Source: Pseudomonadota bacterium
GTDB lineage: Bacteria > Pseudomonadota > Alphaproteobacteria > Rhizobiales > Beijerinckiaceae
Length of the DNA stretch: 64,000 nucleotides
Direction: 5' to 3'
Assembly (NCBI GenBank): GCA_020161575.1
Contig: JAIUNR010000001.1
Span: forward strand, 186,001 to 250,000
The position numbers were made by a program, and so were the translations under genes. Position 1 is the first letter of the stretch. Every line of letters begins with the position of its first letter. This document shows positions 1 to 6,767 of this stretch, one piece after another. The notes beneath the pieces were generated by a model. It searched no databases, was not told where the DNA came from, and saw nothing but the letters and a program-made list of their open reading frames with translations.

Positions 1-31
1 TTTCCCCGGAGATTTAACCCTCCTTGGAGTT

Positions 32-2074
32 TCAGCTATCCTTGTCTTCCGGTCGGGCGCGGAAATAATCGTCGGTGGTGACGACACGCGGGCGCTCCGG
101 CCCGCCATAGGGATCAAACCCCTGCACGCTCGCGGTCTCGATGCGGCATTCCTCGCAATAGCCGATGAGTTTCAGCCTGTCGGCATTGGGGCCGGAGAAC
201 ATCCAGTGCTGGCCGGCAAGCTTGCCCTTGATCTTCTCGATGGTGGAGCGGGTGCCGAAAAGCTTGCCGCATTTGTCGCAAGGATAGGGTTCTTCCTGCT
301 TGAGCGAGACCGGCGGCGCGCCGATGGCGGCGAAGTCGAGCCGGGGGGCGAGCGTGATCGCCTTTTCCGGGCAGGTCGGCGCGCAAAGCCCGCATTGCAC
401 GCAAAGATCCTCCTGAAAACGCAGTTCCGGCTGATCGGGATTGGCCGAAAGCGCGGCACTCGGGCAGGCCGAGACACAGGACAGGCAGAGCGTGCAGGCA
501 GCCTGATCGACGTTGATTGTTCCGAAGGGCGCGCCTTGCGGCAGCGTGATGCGTGCCGGCTTCTCGGGCGCATGGGCGTGCCATTCGCGCAAGGCCAGCA
601 TCATCACCTGCCGCTTGCCGCCGGCTGGCGCGAAACTGGCGGCGGGGGAGGCGAATGCCTCGCGCGGCATCCCGCGCAGGGCGGTGAGCAGGGCGTCGGG
701 ATCATCCGCCTGAAGGACGCGGAAGGCTTCGTCCTCATAACCCAGCGCGGGCAGGATCGGCGCGACCAGCGCCGCAAGGCGATGGAGCGCGGCCAGATCG
801 TGTTTTGGTTTTTCGCGCGCGAGAATGACGATTCCGGTCGCGCCATAGGCATAGGCCGCGGCGATCTCCGCGAGCGAGAGCTGCGTCGTCTCGTTGATCT
901 CGACCGGAAGGACGCGCGCGGGCAGCCCGTCGCCGAAGCGGGCGAGGGCGTCGATGAGCGGCAGGCCGTGCCCGGCATCATGGAAGAGGAGAAGCGGCGC
1001 CTCGCCTCCGGCCGCGCCATATCCACGCAGCAGGACGCGCAGATGGTTCATCAGGTCGTTGGTCGAGGGCAGGGCATAGGCGGCGGCGCCTGTCGGGCAG
1101 GCGGAAGCACAGGAGCCGCAACCGGCGCAGATCGCCGGATCGATCGAGACCTTGTCGCCCGCCGGAGTGATCGCCCCTGTGGGGCAAAGATCGAGGCAGC
1201 GCGTGCAGCCCGTGATTTTCGAGCGCGAATGCGCGCAAAGATCGGAATCGAAGGTGATGTATTTCGGTTTGTCGAACGTGCCGACAAGATCGCGTGCTTT
1301 GGCGAGAACTCCCTCGACCGCGAGGGGATTGCCCGGATCGGCGCGAAGATAGCCGTCACGCAGGCTGTCGGCGGAGATCAGCGGTGGATCGCCGGTCAGG
1401 TCGATGATGAGATCGCAGCGCGAGCGTGCGCCGTTCTTCATCGCGTCGAAACGCAGATTGCCGCGCGAGGAAGGCGCGGCGAGGGCGAAATCATCCACCA
1501 CCAGTTCGAAGGCGCCGAGATAGCCTTTCGCCTCGCGGATGCGTCCGCGCGCGAGAGGGAAATCACGCCGGGGCGGGGGGGCGACGTCGCGGGGCTCTTT
1601 CAGCAGGACGGTGATGTCGAGTGTGTCGGCGAGGCGCTGCCCGGCCTCGATCGCGCCTGCGTCACGGCCATAGACGAGCGCCACGCCCTCGCTCCCGAGC
1701 GTGACGAACGGCAGGGCAGGCGGCGGCAGGCGCGCGGCGGCGATCAGCGCTGCCATTTTCGGCCCCGCCGCGATGCTTTCGCTCGACCAGCCGGCACGGT
1801 CGCGGATATCGACGAAGCGGACATCGCGGTCAAAACCCAGGGCCTCAAGCTCCGCGCCAAGGCTCGCCTCCTCCTGCTTGCAGGCGATGGTGACGTTGGC
1901 GACCTTGAGCGCGCTCGCGAGCTTGTGCTTTTCCGTCCCGCAAAGCTGGGAACAGGCGACGACCTTGCCGGCGTTCAGCGCTTTCCCGATGCTGGCCGTA
2001 TCCGGCGCGAAACTATCCTCGCACGAGCAGACAAAAAGCAGCTCGCTCCCGTCCTTCGCAGATCTTGCATCCAT
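32..2074 (-). CDS. Multi-[4Fe-4S] ferredoxin-like protein of the formate dehydrogenase locus
   Basis: A 680-residue predicted cytoplasmic iron-sulfur protein, probably an electron carrier or maturation partner of the adjacent formate dehydrogenase (role inferred from position). Two pairs of 4Fe-4S motifs are visible: CTRCLDLCP and CAGCGSCASACP near the middle, CTLCLSCVSACP and CVQCGLCAPTCP near the C-terminus, so up to four clusters. Extra cysteines lie at the N-terminus (CSCEDSF) and in a C-terminal CDKCGKLF...CEECR zinc-ribbon-like region. No signal peptide or membrane segment. The ATG at 2074 is preceded by GGGAGGAGAGG; a longer frame begins at 2098 but lacks such a site. It is transcribed divergently from the accessory genes. 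Homologous large ferredoxins accompany FDH genes in other Hyphomicrobiales. Confidence 0.85.
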   Translation of the reverse strand: MDARSAKDGSELLFVCSCEDSFAPDTASIGKALNAGKVVACSQLCGTEKHKLASALKVANVTIACKQEEASLGAELEALGFDRDVRFVDIRDRAGWSSESIAAGPKMAALIAAARLPPPALPFVTLGSEGVALVYGRDAGAIEAGQRLADTLDITVLLKEPRDVAPPPRRDFPLARGRIREAKGYLGAFELVVDDFALAAPSSRGNLRFDAMKNGARSRCDLIIDLTGDPPLISADSLRDGYLRADPGNPLAVEGVLAKARDLVGTFDKPKYITFDSDLCAHSRSKITGCTRCLDLCPTGAITPAGDKVSIDPAICAGCGSCASACPTGAAAYALPSTNDLMNHLRVLLRGYGAAGGEAPLLLFHDAGHGLPLIDALARFGDGLPARVLPVEINETTQLSLAEIAAAYAYGATGIVILAREKPKHDLAALHRLAALVAPILPALGYEDEAFRVLQADDPDALLTALRGMPREAFASPAASFAPAGGKRQVMMLALREWHAHAPEKPARITLPQGAPFGTINVDQAACTLCLSCVSACPSAALSANPDQPELRFQEDLCVQCGLCAPTCPEKAITLAPRLDFAAIGAPPVSLKQEEPYPCDKCGKLFGTRSTIEKIKGKLAGQHWMFSGPNADRLKLIGYCEECRIETASVQGFDPYGGPERPRVVTTDDYFRARPEDKDS

Positions 2075-2206
2075 TCCGCCTCTCCTCCCGCGCAGCATAG
2101 AGCGAAGCCATGCGCTTGGCCTTGTCTTTTTTTGAATGAGTCAAATAACGTTGCCCATGCAAAAACAAGGGCGGGCATTTTCCGCTGCCCGGATTGGATC
2201 AAGACC
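2075..2206. promoter_or_regulatory. Divergent intergenic region, ferredoxin / FDH accessory operon
   Basis: This 132-bp AT-richer gap separates two divergent transcription units and must hold both promoters. On the plus strand a TTGTCT (2122-2127) is followed after 17 bp by ATAACG (2145-2150), a weak candidate promoter for the rightward genes. No convincing operator is visible, and the inverted repeat found at 5627 and 37490 is absent here. Confidence 0.3.
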
Positions 2207-2962
2207 TTGGACGGAACTGTTCACTTCCCGCCATTGATCGCGCCCGTGAAGTTGCGCGAGCGCGAGGACGCGTTTGCGCAGGCGATCGCGGCCGCCTCGG
2301 CGGGCGGCGAGGCGCATCGCGGCGCCGGCACGCTTTTCTATGTCGGTCGCTTCGAGCTGATCGAATTCGCGCTTGTGCTGGAGCCGGAAGAGCCACTTCG
2401 GCTCGCGCGCAAGATCTTCTATGCCGGCATGAACGCCCTGGCCGACACGCTCTCCATGCTGGCGCCGCCGGAAAAGCCGATCACCTTCCGCTACCCGGAT
2501 GCGCTTTGTTTCGATGGCGCGCTGGTTGGCGGCGCCCGGCTTGGCGTGCCTGCGGACGCGACCGAAGATATGGCGCCGGATTGGCTGGTTTTCGGCGCGA
2601 TGGTGCGCGCCGGCGGTTTGCGCATTTCCGAAACCGGCCTGATGCCCGAAATCACGACGCTTGACGACGAGGGGTTCGAAGCCTGGGAGCCGGCGGAATT
2701 CTCCGCTTCCTTCGCGCGCCATTTCATGGTGGCGGTCGATGCATGGCACGAGGGGGGGATGCGGCGCATCGCGCCCGATTATCTCGCGCGGCTGGAGGGC
2801 AAGGCAAAGGAAGTGCGGCACGGGATCGACGAAAACGGCGATCTGCTGATCGACGCCACGACCGGACGGCAGCGCACGGATTTCACCGCGGCGCTACGCC
2901 GCGCCCAATGGTATGATCCGCTTCTAAATGAGCCGAGAAGCGATCTCGGCGCCGGAGCGTGA
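2207..2962 (+). CDS. Biotin/lipoate-protein-ligase-like protein (DUF4444 type)
   Basis: About 251 residues if translation begins at TTG 2207; the frame is open far upstream but that part is antisense to the ferredoxin gene and not protein-like. The body (residues starting FPPLIAPVKL, then GRFELIEFALVLEPEEPL and ITFRYPDALCFDGALVGG) resembles the lipoate/biotin ligase fold family that regularly accompanies FDH genes in Hyphomicrobiales. I cannot point to the classical lipoyl-AMP binding loop, so ligase activity is uncertain. It is the first gene of a tightly packed five-gene accessory unit; its stop (2960-2962) abuts the next start by 1 bp. No ATG supports the start, so the first residues are a guess. 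Confidence 0.7.
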   Translation: MDGTVHFPPLIAPVKLREREDAFAQAIAAASAGGEAHRGAGTLFYVGRFELIEFALVLEPEEPLRLARKIFYAGMNALADTLSMLAPPEKPITFRYPDALCFDGALVGGARLGVPADATEDMAPDWLVFGAMVRAGGLRISETGLMPEITTLDDEGFEAWEPAEFSASFARHFMVAVDAWHEGGMRRIAPDYLARLEGKAKEVRHGIDENGDLLIDATTGRQRTDFTAALRRAQWYDPLLNEPRSDLGAGA

Positions 2963-2963
2963 G

Positions 2964-3512
2964 ATGCCGAAATTGCTGCGCACCATCCGGCTCGATCCCT
3001 CCGATGCCTTTGTCTTCACCCGCGCCGCCGAGCCCGGCGAATGGGCTGTTCCCGGCAGCTTCCTGTTCTGGGACCGGCCATCAGAAACGCTCATCGGCAA
3101 GGAGCGCGCGGCTTTCCGCTCAGGTCTGCTTGGAATTGCCAGCTTCGGCTGGTCCACCCTGACAACGGTTGTCGAGGCAAGCGAAGCGGATGTCGCTGGA
3201 GCGATCGAGCAGCTCGCGCAGGGCCTTGTTGATCGCTGCGGTGCGCCCGATATCGGGACCGCGCGTGCCGCGGCGCGCGAGGAAATCGCGGCAGCCATGG
3301 AGCTGGCCAGCCCGCCCGTCGGCACGCTGGTGGCGCTTCACCGCATCATCGAGCACGGAGAAATCGTGGAACGTTTCCGCACGCTCCTGCCGGGCACGGA
3401 TGACAGGCATTCGCGCGCTTTCACCTTCGAGGAAGTTCCCGGTGACGAGGCGCAGGAAATCGGGGAGGCGCTCGATCTTCTCGCGCTTTCCGGGCAGGGG
3501 GGGCGGACATGA
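2964..3512 (+). CDS. DUF6505 family protein
   Basis: A 182-residue soluble protein beginning MPKLLRTIRLDPSD. The opening and the GEWAVPGSFLFWD segment match the DUF6505 family, known to me only as an FDH-locus protein of unknown function in Hyphomicrobiales. The ATG at 2964 has GGAG seven bases upstream; an ATG at 2928 would overlap the previous gene and is less likely. No signal peptide, membrane helix or metal-binding cysteine pattern is seen. Its end overlaps the next start (ATGA), which suggests translational coupling. The function is unknown, and its constant position next to DUF6352, DUF3305 and DUF3306 implies a step in FDH assembly. Confidence 0.8.
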   Translation: MPKLLRTIRLDPSDAFVFTRAAEPGEWAVPGSFLFWDRPSETLIGKERAAFRSGLLGIASFGWSTLTTVVEASEADVAGAIEQLAQGLVDRCGAPDIGTARAAAREEIAAAMELASPPVGTLVALHRIIEHGEIVERFRTLLPGTDDRHSRAFTFEEVPGDEAQEIGEALDLLALSGQGGRT

Positions 3513-4522
3513 CCGGCGAGGCGGATTTCTGGGTGTCCAGCGGGCATCATCTCGTCGATCGCAGCGAGGGCGGAGGACTTGTCGTGACCGACGCCTTCCT
3601 GTCCGCCTATCTCGCGCGGCCCGAGCTGATGCCGCCGGACGAGGCTTGCCCGGTCGAGCGCGGCCTTCACGCGGAGCTTCTCGCCAATCCGCGGATGCTG
3701 GTTGCGCAGGAGGCTTTGGCATTGGTCGCCGATGCCGATGCGCGCGAGAATTTCGCGCTTTTCCTTGCTTTCCGTGACCGGCTTCTGATCCATCCCACGC
3801 TTGAAAGCGCCTGGCTTTCCCTCGCGCGGCATGGTGCGGGCAATACGCCGCCGCTCTTCCTCCAGCATCTTACGCATCTGATCGCGCGCAATGCCTTCGA
3901 CGATGTGGCGGATGCACGGGTTTTACGCGCGGCAGAGTGTTTCTGGCGTCCGCAGCGCGTGACCTTCCATGAAGGCGCGGTGCTTCTGGCCGATGAGGAA
4001 ACGATTGCCGGCCACGAGCATGCGCGGACGCATTCGCCGCTGATGTCGATGCTTGGCGGGCCGGCGGTTTCCGAGCTTGAAATCCTGACCGACGAGAATA
4101 CGCAAAGCTATCACGGCCGCTCGGATGCTTATGATCTGGTTTATGACCTTACCCATCCCGATCGGGGGCGGCAGGCGCTTGGCGAGGCAATGGCTATCTT
4201 GACGCGCCATCTCCTCGGTTTTTCGCCCGATTACCATCCGGTCGAGGCGCTGGATGAGGCGAGGGTAACGTGGTTCCTTTCGCTCGATAGCGACGGCACC
4301 ACCTTCGGCAACCGGATATGGGCGGGCGAGGCTCTTGAGGAAGCGGAACGGGGCCGCGTGCTCGCGCTCTTTTCCTTCACCTTGCCCGATCACCCGCGTA
4401 TCATGGAAGAGAAGCGCGGGCGCGAGGCTTTCGCGATCATGGGCTCGACGGCGGATCGCATGTTGCGCATCAAGCCCCAGAACCTGATCGCGGGGCTCCC
4501 CCTCGCGCCGGATGCGGGGTAG
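3509..4522 (+). CDS. DUF6352 family protein
   Basis: A 337-residue protein starting MTGEADFWVSSGHHLVDR, matching the DUF6352 family found beside formate dehydrogenase genes. It is probably soluble: no signal peptide and no hydrophobic segment long enough for a membrane helix. Several histidines are conserved-looking (SGHHLVD, TRHLLGF), but no catalytic motif is recognisable. The start overlaps the preceding stop by 4 bp (ATGA) and the next gene begins 2 bp after its stop, so it is surely co-translated. The role is unknown; the context suggests FDH maturation or quality control. Confidence 0.8.
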   Translation: MTGEADFWVSSGHHLVDRSEGGGLVVTDAFLSAYLARPELMPPDEACPVERGLHAELLANPRMLVAQEALALVADADARENFALFLAFRDRLLIHPTLESAWLSLARHGAGNTPPLFLQHLTHLIARNAFDDVADARVLRAAECFWRPQRVTFHEGAVLLADEETIAGHEHARTHSPLMSMLGGPAVSELEILTDENTQSYHGRSDAYDLVYDLTHPDRGRQALGEAMAILTRHLLGFSPDYHPVEALDEARVTWFLSLDSDGTTFGNRIWAGEALEEAERGRVLALFSFTLPDHPRIMEEKRGREAFAIMGSTADRMLRIKPQNLIAGLPLAPDAG

Positions 4523-4524
4523 CC

Positions 4525-5025
4525 ATGCTGGTCGAAGAGAATGTTGCCGTCGGGGTCATCGTCGAGAAGCGCAAGGCGGCGAGCCCGTGGATCGATCATC
4601 TCTGGGTGCCTGTGGCGGTCGTGCCCGGCCTGCCCGAAGCCGCGCCCATGACGCTGATCGATCGGGATGACACGATGGAGCGCTATTATCTCGGCGCCAG
4701 CGCGCTCGTCCTTGCCTCCACGGATACCGCGAATTACCGCGACAATCTTTCGAGCGGGGCTCCCAAGCTCTGGGTGGTGATGGCGGGTCAGCCGGAGGAT
4801 GCCAGCGTGGCGCTGCACACCGTCACCGCCGATCCCGCGGAAGGGGAAGCGCATACCGAAACCGGCACCAACCTTGTCGACGTGGTGCCGATGGTGCCGG
4901 AGATCGCGGCTTTCGTCGCTTCCTTCGTCGAGCGCCACCATGTCGATCGCGTGTTCATCAAGCGCAAGCGCGATGAGTTTCGCGAGGATGGCGGGCCGGA
5001 GCGCAAGAGCCGGAGGCGGCCATGA
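4525..5025 (+). CDS. DUF3305 domain protein
   Basis: A 166-residue protein whose start (MLVEENVAVGVIVEKRKA) and WIDHLWVPVAVVPG segment fit DUF3305, a small family regularly encoded upstream of FDH genes and paired with DUF3306. No signal peptide or membrane helix. The C-terminus is basic and ends in an arginine-rich tail. It starts 2 bp after the preceding stop and overlaps the DUF3306 start by 4 bp, so the pair is probably made in fixed ratio and may form a complex (inference). Biochemical function unknown. Confidence 0.85.
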   Translation: MLVEENVAVGVIVEKRKAASPWIDHLWVPVAVVPGLPEAAPMTLIDRDDTMERYYLGASALVLASTDTANYRDNLSSGAPKLWVVMAGQPEDASVALHTVTADPAEGEAHTETGTNLVDVVPMVPEIAAFVASFVERHHVDRVFIKRKRDEFREDGGPERKSRRRP

Positions 5026-5603
5026 CGGAGCCGCCGCGCTTTCTCGCCCGATGGTCCGAGCGCAAGCGCGCGGCAAATCACGACGGCGAAGAGAAGCCGG
5101 TCCAGCCCGCCCCGGAGAGCATCCCTGAGGAAGAAGAGGCGTTCGATCTCGCGAGCCTGCCCGCCATCGAGGATCTTGCGGGCGATTCCGACCTTTCCGC
5201 CTTCATGCACAAGGCCGTGCCTGAAACCTTGCGCAACGCCGCCCTTCGCCGCGTCTGGGCGCTCGATCCCTTCCTCAAGGATTTTACCGGGCCGGTCGAT
5301 TACGGTTGGGATTTCAACAAGCCCGAGACAATCCCCGGTTTTTCCGGTGAGGCGGTCGCGTTCGATGCGCAGGCCCTTGCCGACAAGATGCTCTCACCTT
5401 TGCGGGCCGATTCGCTCTCGATAGCCGAGAAGCTGCCGGATTTGCCGGAATCGCCTGCGGAAACCGGCTTGGCTTCATGTGCAAATACGCAAGAGCGAGA
5501 TGGCGCTTCTGAAGGTCATCTTATTGATAAAAAGCATGAAAATGAAGAAAAAACGGTTTCTTTACCCTCCCGTCGTCGGCATGGCGGCGCATTGCCAACC
5601 TGA
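5022..5603 (+). CDS. DUF3306 domain protein
   Basis: A 193-residue acidic protein starting MTEPPRFLARWSERKRAA and ending SRRRHGGALPT; both ends are typical of DUF3306. The middle contains FDLASLPAIEDLAGDSDL and DYGWDFNKPETIPGF. The segment just before the conserved tail is encoded by unusually AT-rich DNA (about 5510-5570), unlike the rest of the gene. It is the last gene of the accessory unit; a 93-bp gap with an inverted repeat follows before the HTH-TorD gene. Function unknown; the pairing with DUF3305 is conserved. Confidence 0.85.
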   Translation: MTEPPRFLARWSERKRAANHDGEEKPVQPAPESIPEEEEAFDLASLPAIEDLAGDSDLSAFMHKAVPETLRNAALRRVWALDPFLKDFTGPVDYGWDFNKPETIPGFSGEAVAFDAQALADKMLSPLRADSLSIAEKLPDLPESPAETGLASCANTQERDGASEGHLIDKKHENEEKTVSLPSRRRHGGALPT

Positions 5604-5616
5604 CCGGGATTTCTGC

Positions 5617-5646
5617 TTGCCGTCCCATAGGCTTGTCCTATAGTTG
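5617..5646 (+). promoter_or_regulatory. Candidate promoter with inverted-repeat operator upstream of HTH-TorD/FDH genes
   Basis: An inverted repeat ATAGG (5627-5631), 5-bp spacer, CCTAT (5637-5641) sits in the 93-bp gap before the HTH-TorD gene. A TTGCCG at 5617-5622 and TATAGT at 5639-5644, 16 bp apart, form a plausible sigma-70 promoter whose -10 overlaps the right arm. The 20-mer ATAGGCTTGTCCTATAGTTG (5627-5646) matches 18 of 20 positions of the element upstream of tupA at 37491-37510. An overlap with the -10 would suit a repressor. The binding protein is unknown. Confidence 0.6.
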
Positions 5647-5696
5647 CGACATATTCCAATGTAGGGCGCGGTTCAGAGCCGTATTCGGGAAACGCG

Positions 5697-6548
5697 ATGA
5701 GAGACGCAGGGCTTCAGGAAGCGATCCGGGCTGTCGGTGGCATTTCCGCGCTCGCGCGCAGGCTCGGCCTTGCGCAACCCTCCGTCTCGACCTGGACACG
5801 TGTCCCCGCCGAGCGCGTGGCCGCGGTCGAGAGCGTCACCGCGGTTGCGCGCCACGTCCTGCGCCCCGATCTCTATGCCGAGGCCGTGCCGGAGCTTGAT
5901 GCCGTCGACGAGGCGCGGCGCAATCTCTACTTGCTGTTGTCGAACCTCATCCTTCATGTGCCGCATGAGCGCGTGCTGATTGATCTCAAGCGCCTTGGTG
6001 GCGATGGCACCCTGCTCGGGGCGGCGATTTCCGCCCTTGCCGGCGCGGTGGACGTGCCGAATGCGCAGGCCATCGCGCGGGCGCATTTTGACCTCTTCGT
6101 CGGAGTGGGGCGTGGCGAGCTTCTGCCTTACGCCTCCTATTACATGACCGGCTTTTTGTATGAGCGCCCGCTGGTGCGCGCCCGGCAGGACATGAAGCGG
6201 CTCGGGGTGGAGCGCGGCGAGGATCTCTCCGAGCCCGAGGATCACATCGGTTTCCTTCTCGAAATGATGGCCAGCCTGATCGCAAAGCGCATTCCGGCCG
6301 AGCCCGAGGAACAGAAACGCTTCTTCCTGCGCCATCTTGCGCCATGGGCGGAGCGCTTCTTTGGGGATCTGTCGAAGGCGGAAGCCGCGACACCCTTCTA
6401 CCGGGCGGTGGGCCAGCTAGGACAGATTTTCCTCGCCATCGAGCGCGAGGCCTTCGCGCTCGATCCCGTACTCGACGATTCCAACGATCTTACCGCAACG
6501 CATGAGGGGCGCCCGGCGCCAGCGATCTCACAAGGAGCACGCGCATGA
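5697..6548 (+). CDS. YdaS/Cro-type HTH fused to a TorD-family FDH chaperone
   Basis: A 283-residue fusion. Residues about 1-65 look like a Cro/YdaS helix-turn-helix (GGISALARRLGLAQPSVSTW, then RVPAERVAAVE). Residues about 70-270 look like a TorD/DmsD-type all-helical chaperone (RRNLYLLLSNLILHVP, YASYYMTGFLYERPLV, FLLEMMASLI, FFLRHLAPWAERFF). TorD proteins bind Tat-signal molybdoenzyme precursors and hold them until the cofactor is inserted. The gene overlaps the Tat-signal small protein (ATGA at 6545) and precedes the catalytic subunit, so its client is almost surely the alpha subunit. A DNA-binding head on a client-binding chaperone suggests it may regulate its own operon, possibly through the repeat at 5627 (inference). 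The start has GGGAAA upstream. Confidence 0.85.
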   Translation: MRDAGLQEAIRAVGGISALARRLGLAQPSVSTWTRVPAERVAAVESVTAVARHVLRPDLYAEAVPELDAVDEARRNLYLLLSNLILHVPHERVLIDLKRLGGDGTLLGAAISALAGAVDVPNAQAIARAHFDLFVGVGRGELLPYASYYMTGFLYERPLVRARQDMKRLGVERGEDLSEPEDHIGFLLEMMASLIAKRIPAEPEEQKRFFLRHLAPWAERFFGDLSKAEAATPFYRAVGQLGQIFLAIEREAFALDPVLDDSNDLTATHEGRPAPAISQGARA

Positions 6549-6757
6549 GCACGACGAAGGACGAAAAGCGCGAAACGGTTGATCCCGCCCGGCGCAACTT
6601 CCTGCGCGCCGGCCTCGTCGGGGCATCCGCTGCCGCCGTGGGCACGGGCGCGGGCGTAGCCCAGGCGCAGGCTTCCGAGAGCGACAGCGAGAAGAAAAAG
6701 GCCCGTTACAAGGAAACGGACCACGTGAAGAAATATTACGCCACCAACCGCTACTGA
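6545..6757 (+). CDS. FDH-region Tat-signal small protein
   Basis: A 70-residue protein with a twin-arginine signal (ARRNFLRAGLVGASAA) and a short charged mature part ending HVKKYYATNRY. It fits the small FDH-locus Tat-target family (TIGR02811 type) often found directly before the alpha-subunit gene. The mature peptide after AQA would be only about 35 residues and is rich in Lys and Tyr. Probably exported with, or a small companion of, the FDH complex; the exact role is not known. It overlaps the chaperone gene by 4 bp and precedes fdhA by 10 bp. Confidence 0.8.
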   Translation: MSTTKDEKRETVDPARRNFLRAGLVGASAAAVGTGAGVAQAQASESDSEKKKARYKETDHVKKYYATNRY

Positions 6758-6767
6758 GGAAAACGCC

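Noticed and set aside
206-2206. Upstream extension of the lipoate-ligase-like frame across the ferredoxin gene
   Set aside because: It lies antisense to the ferredoxin with its four cluster motifs; the family-like part starts only near 2207.
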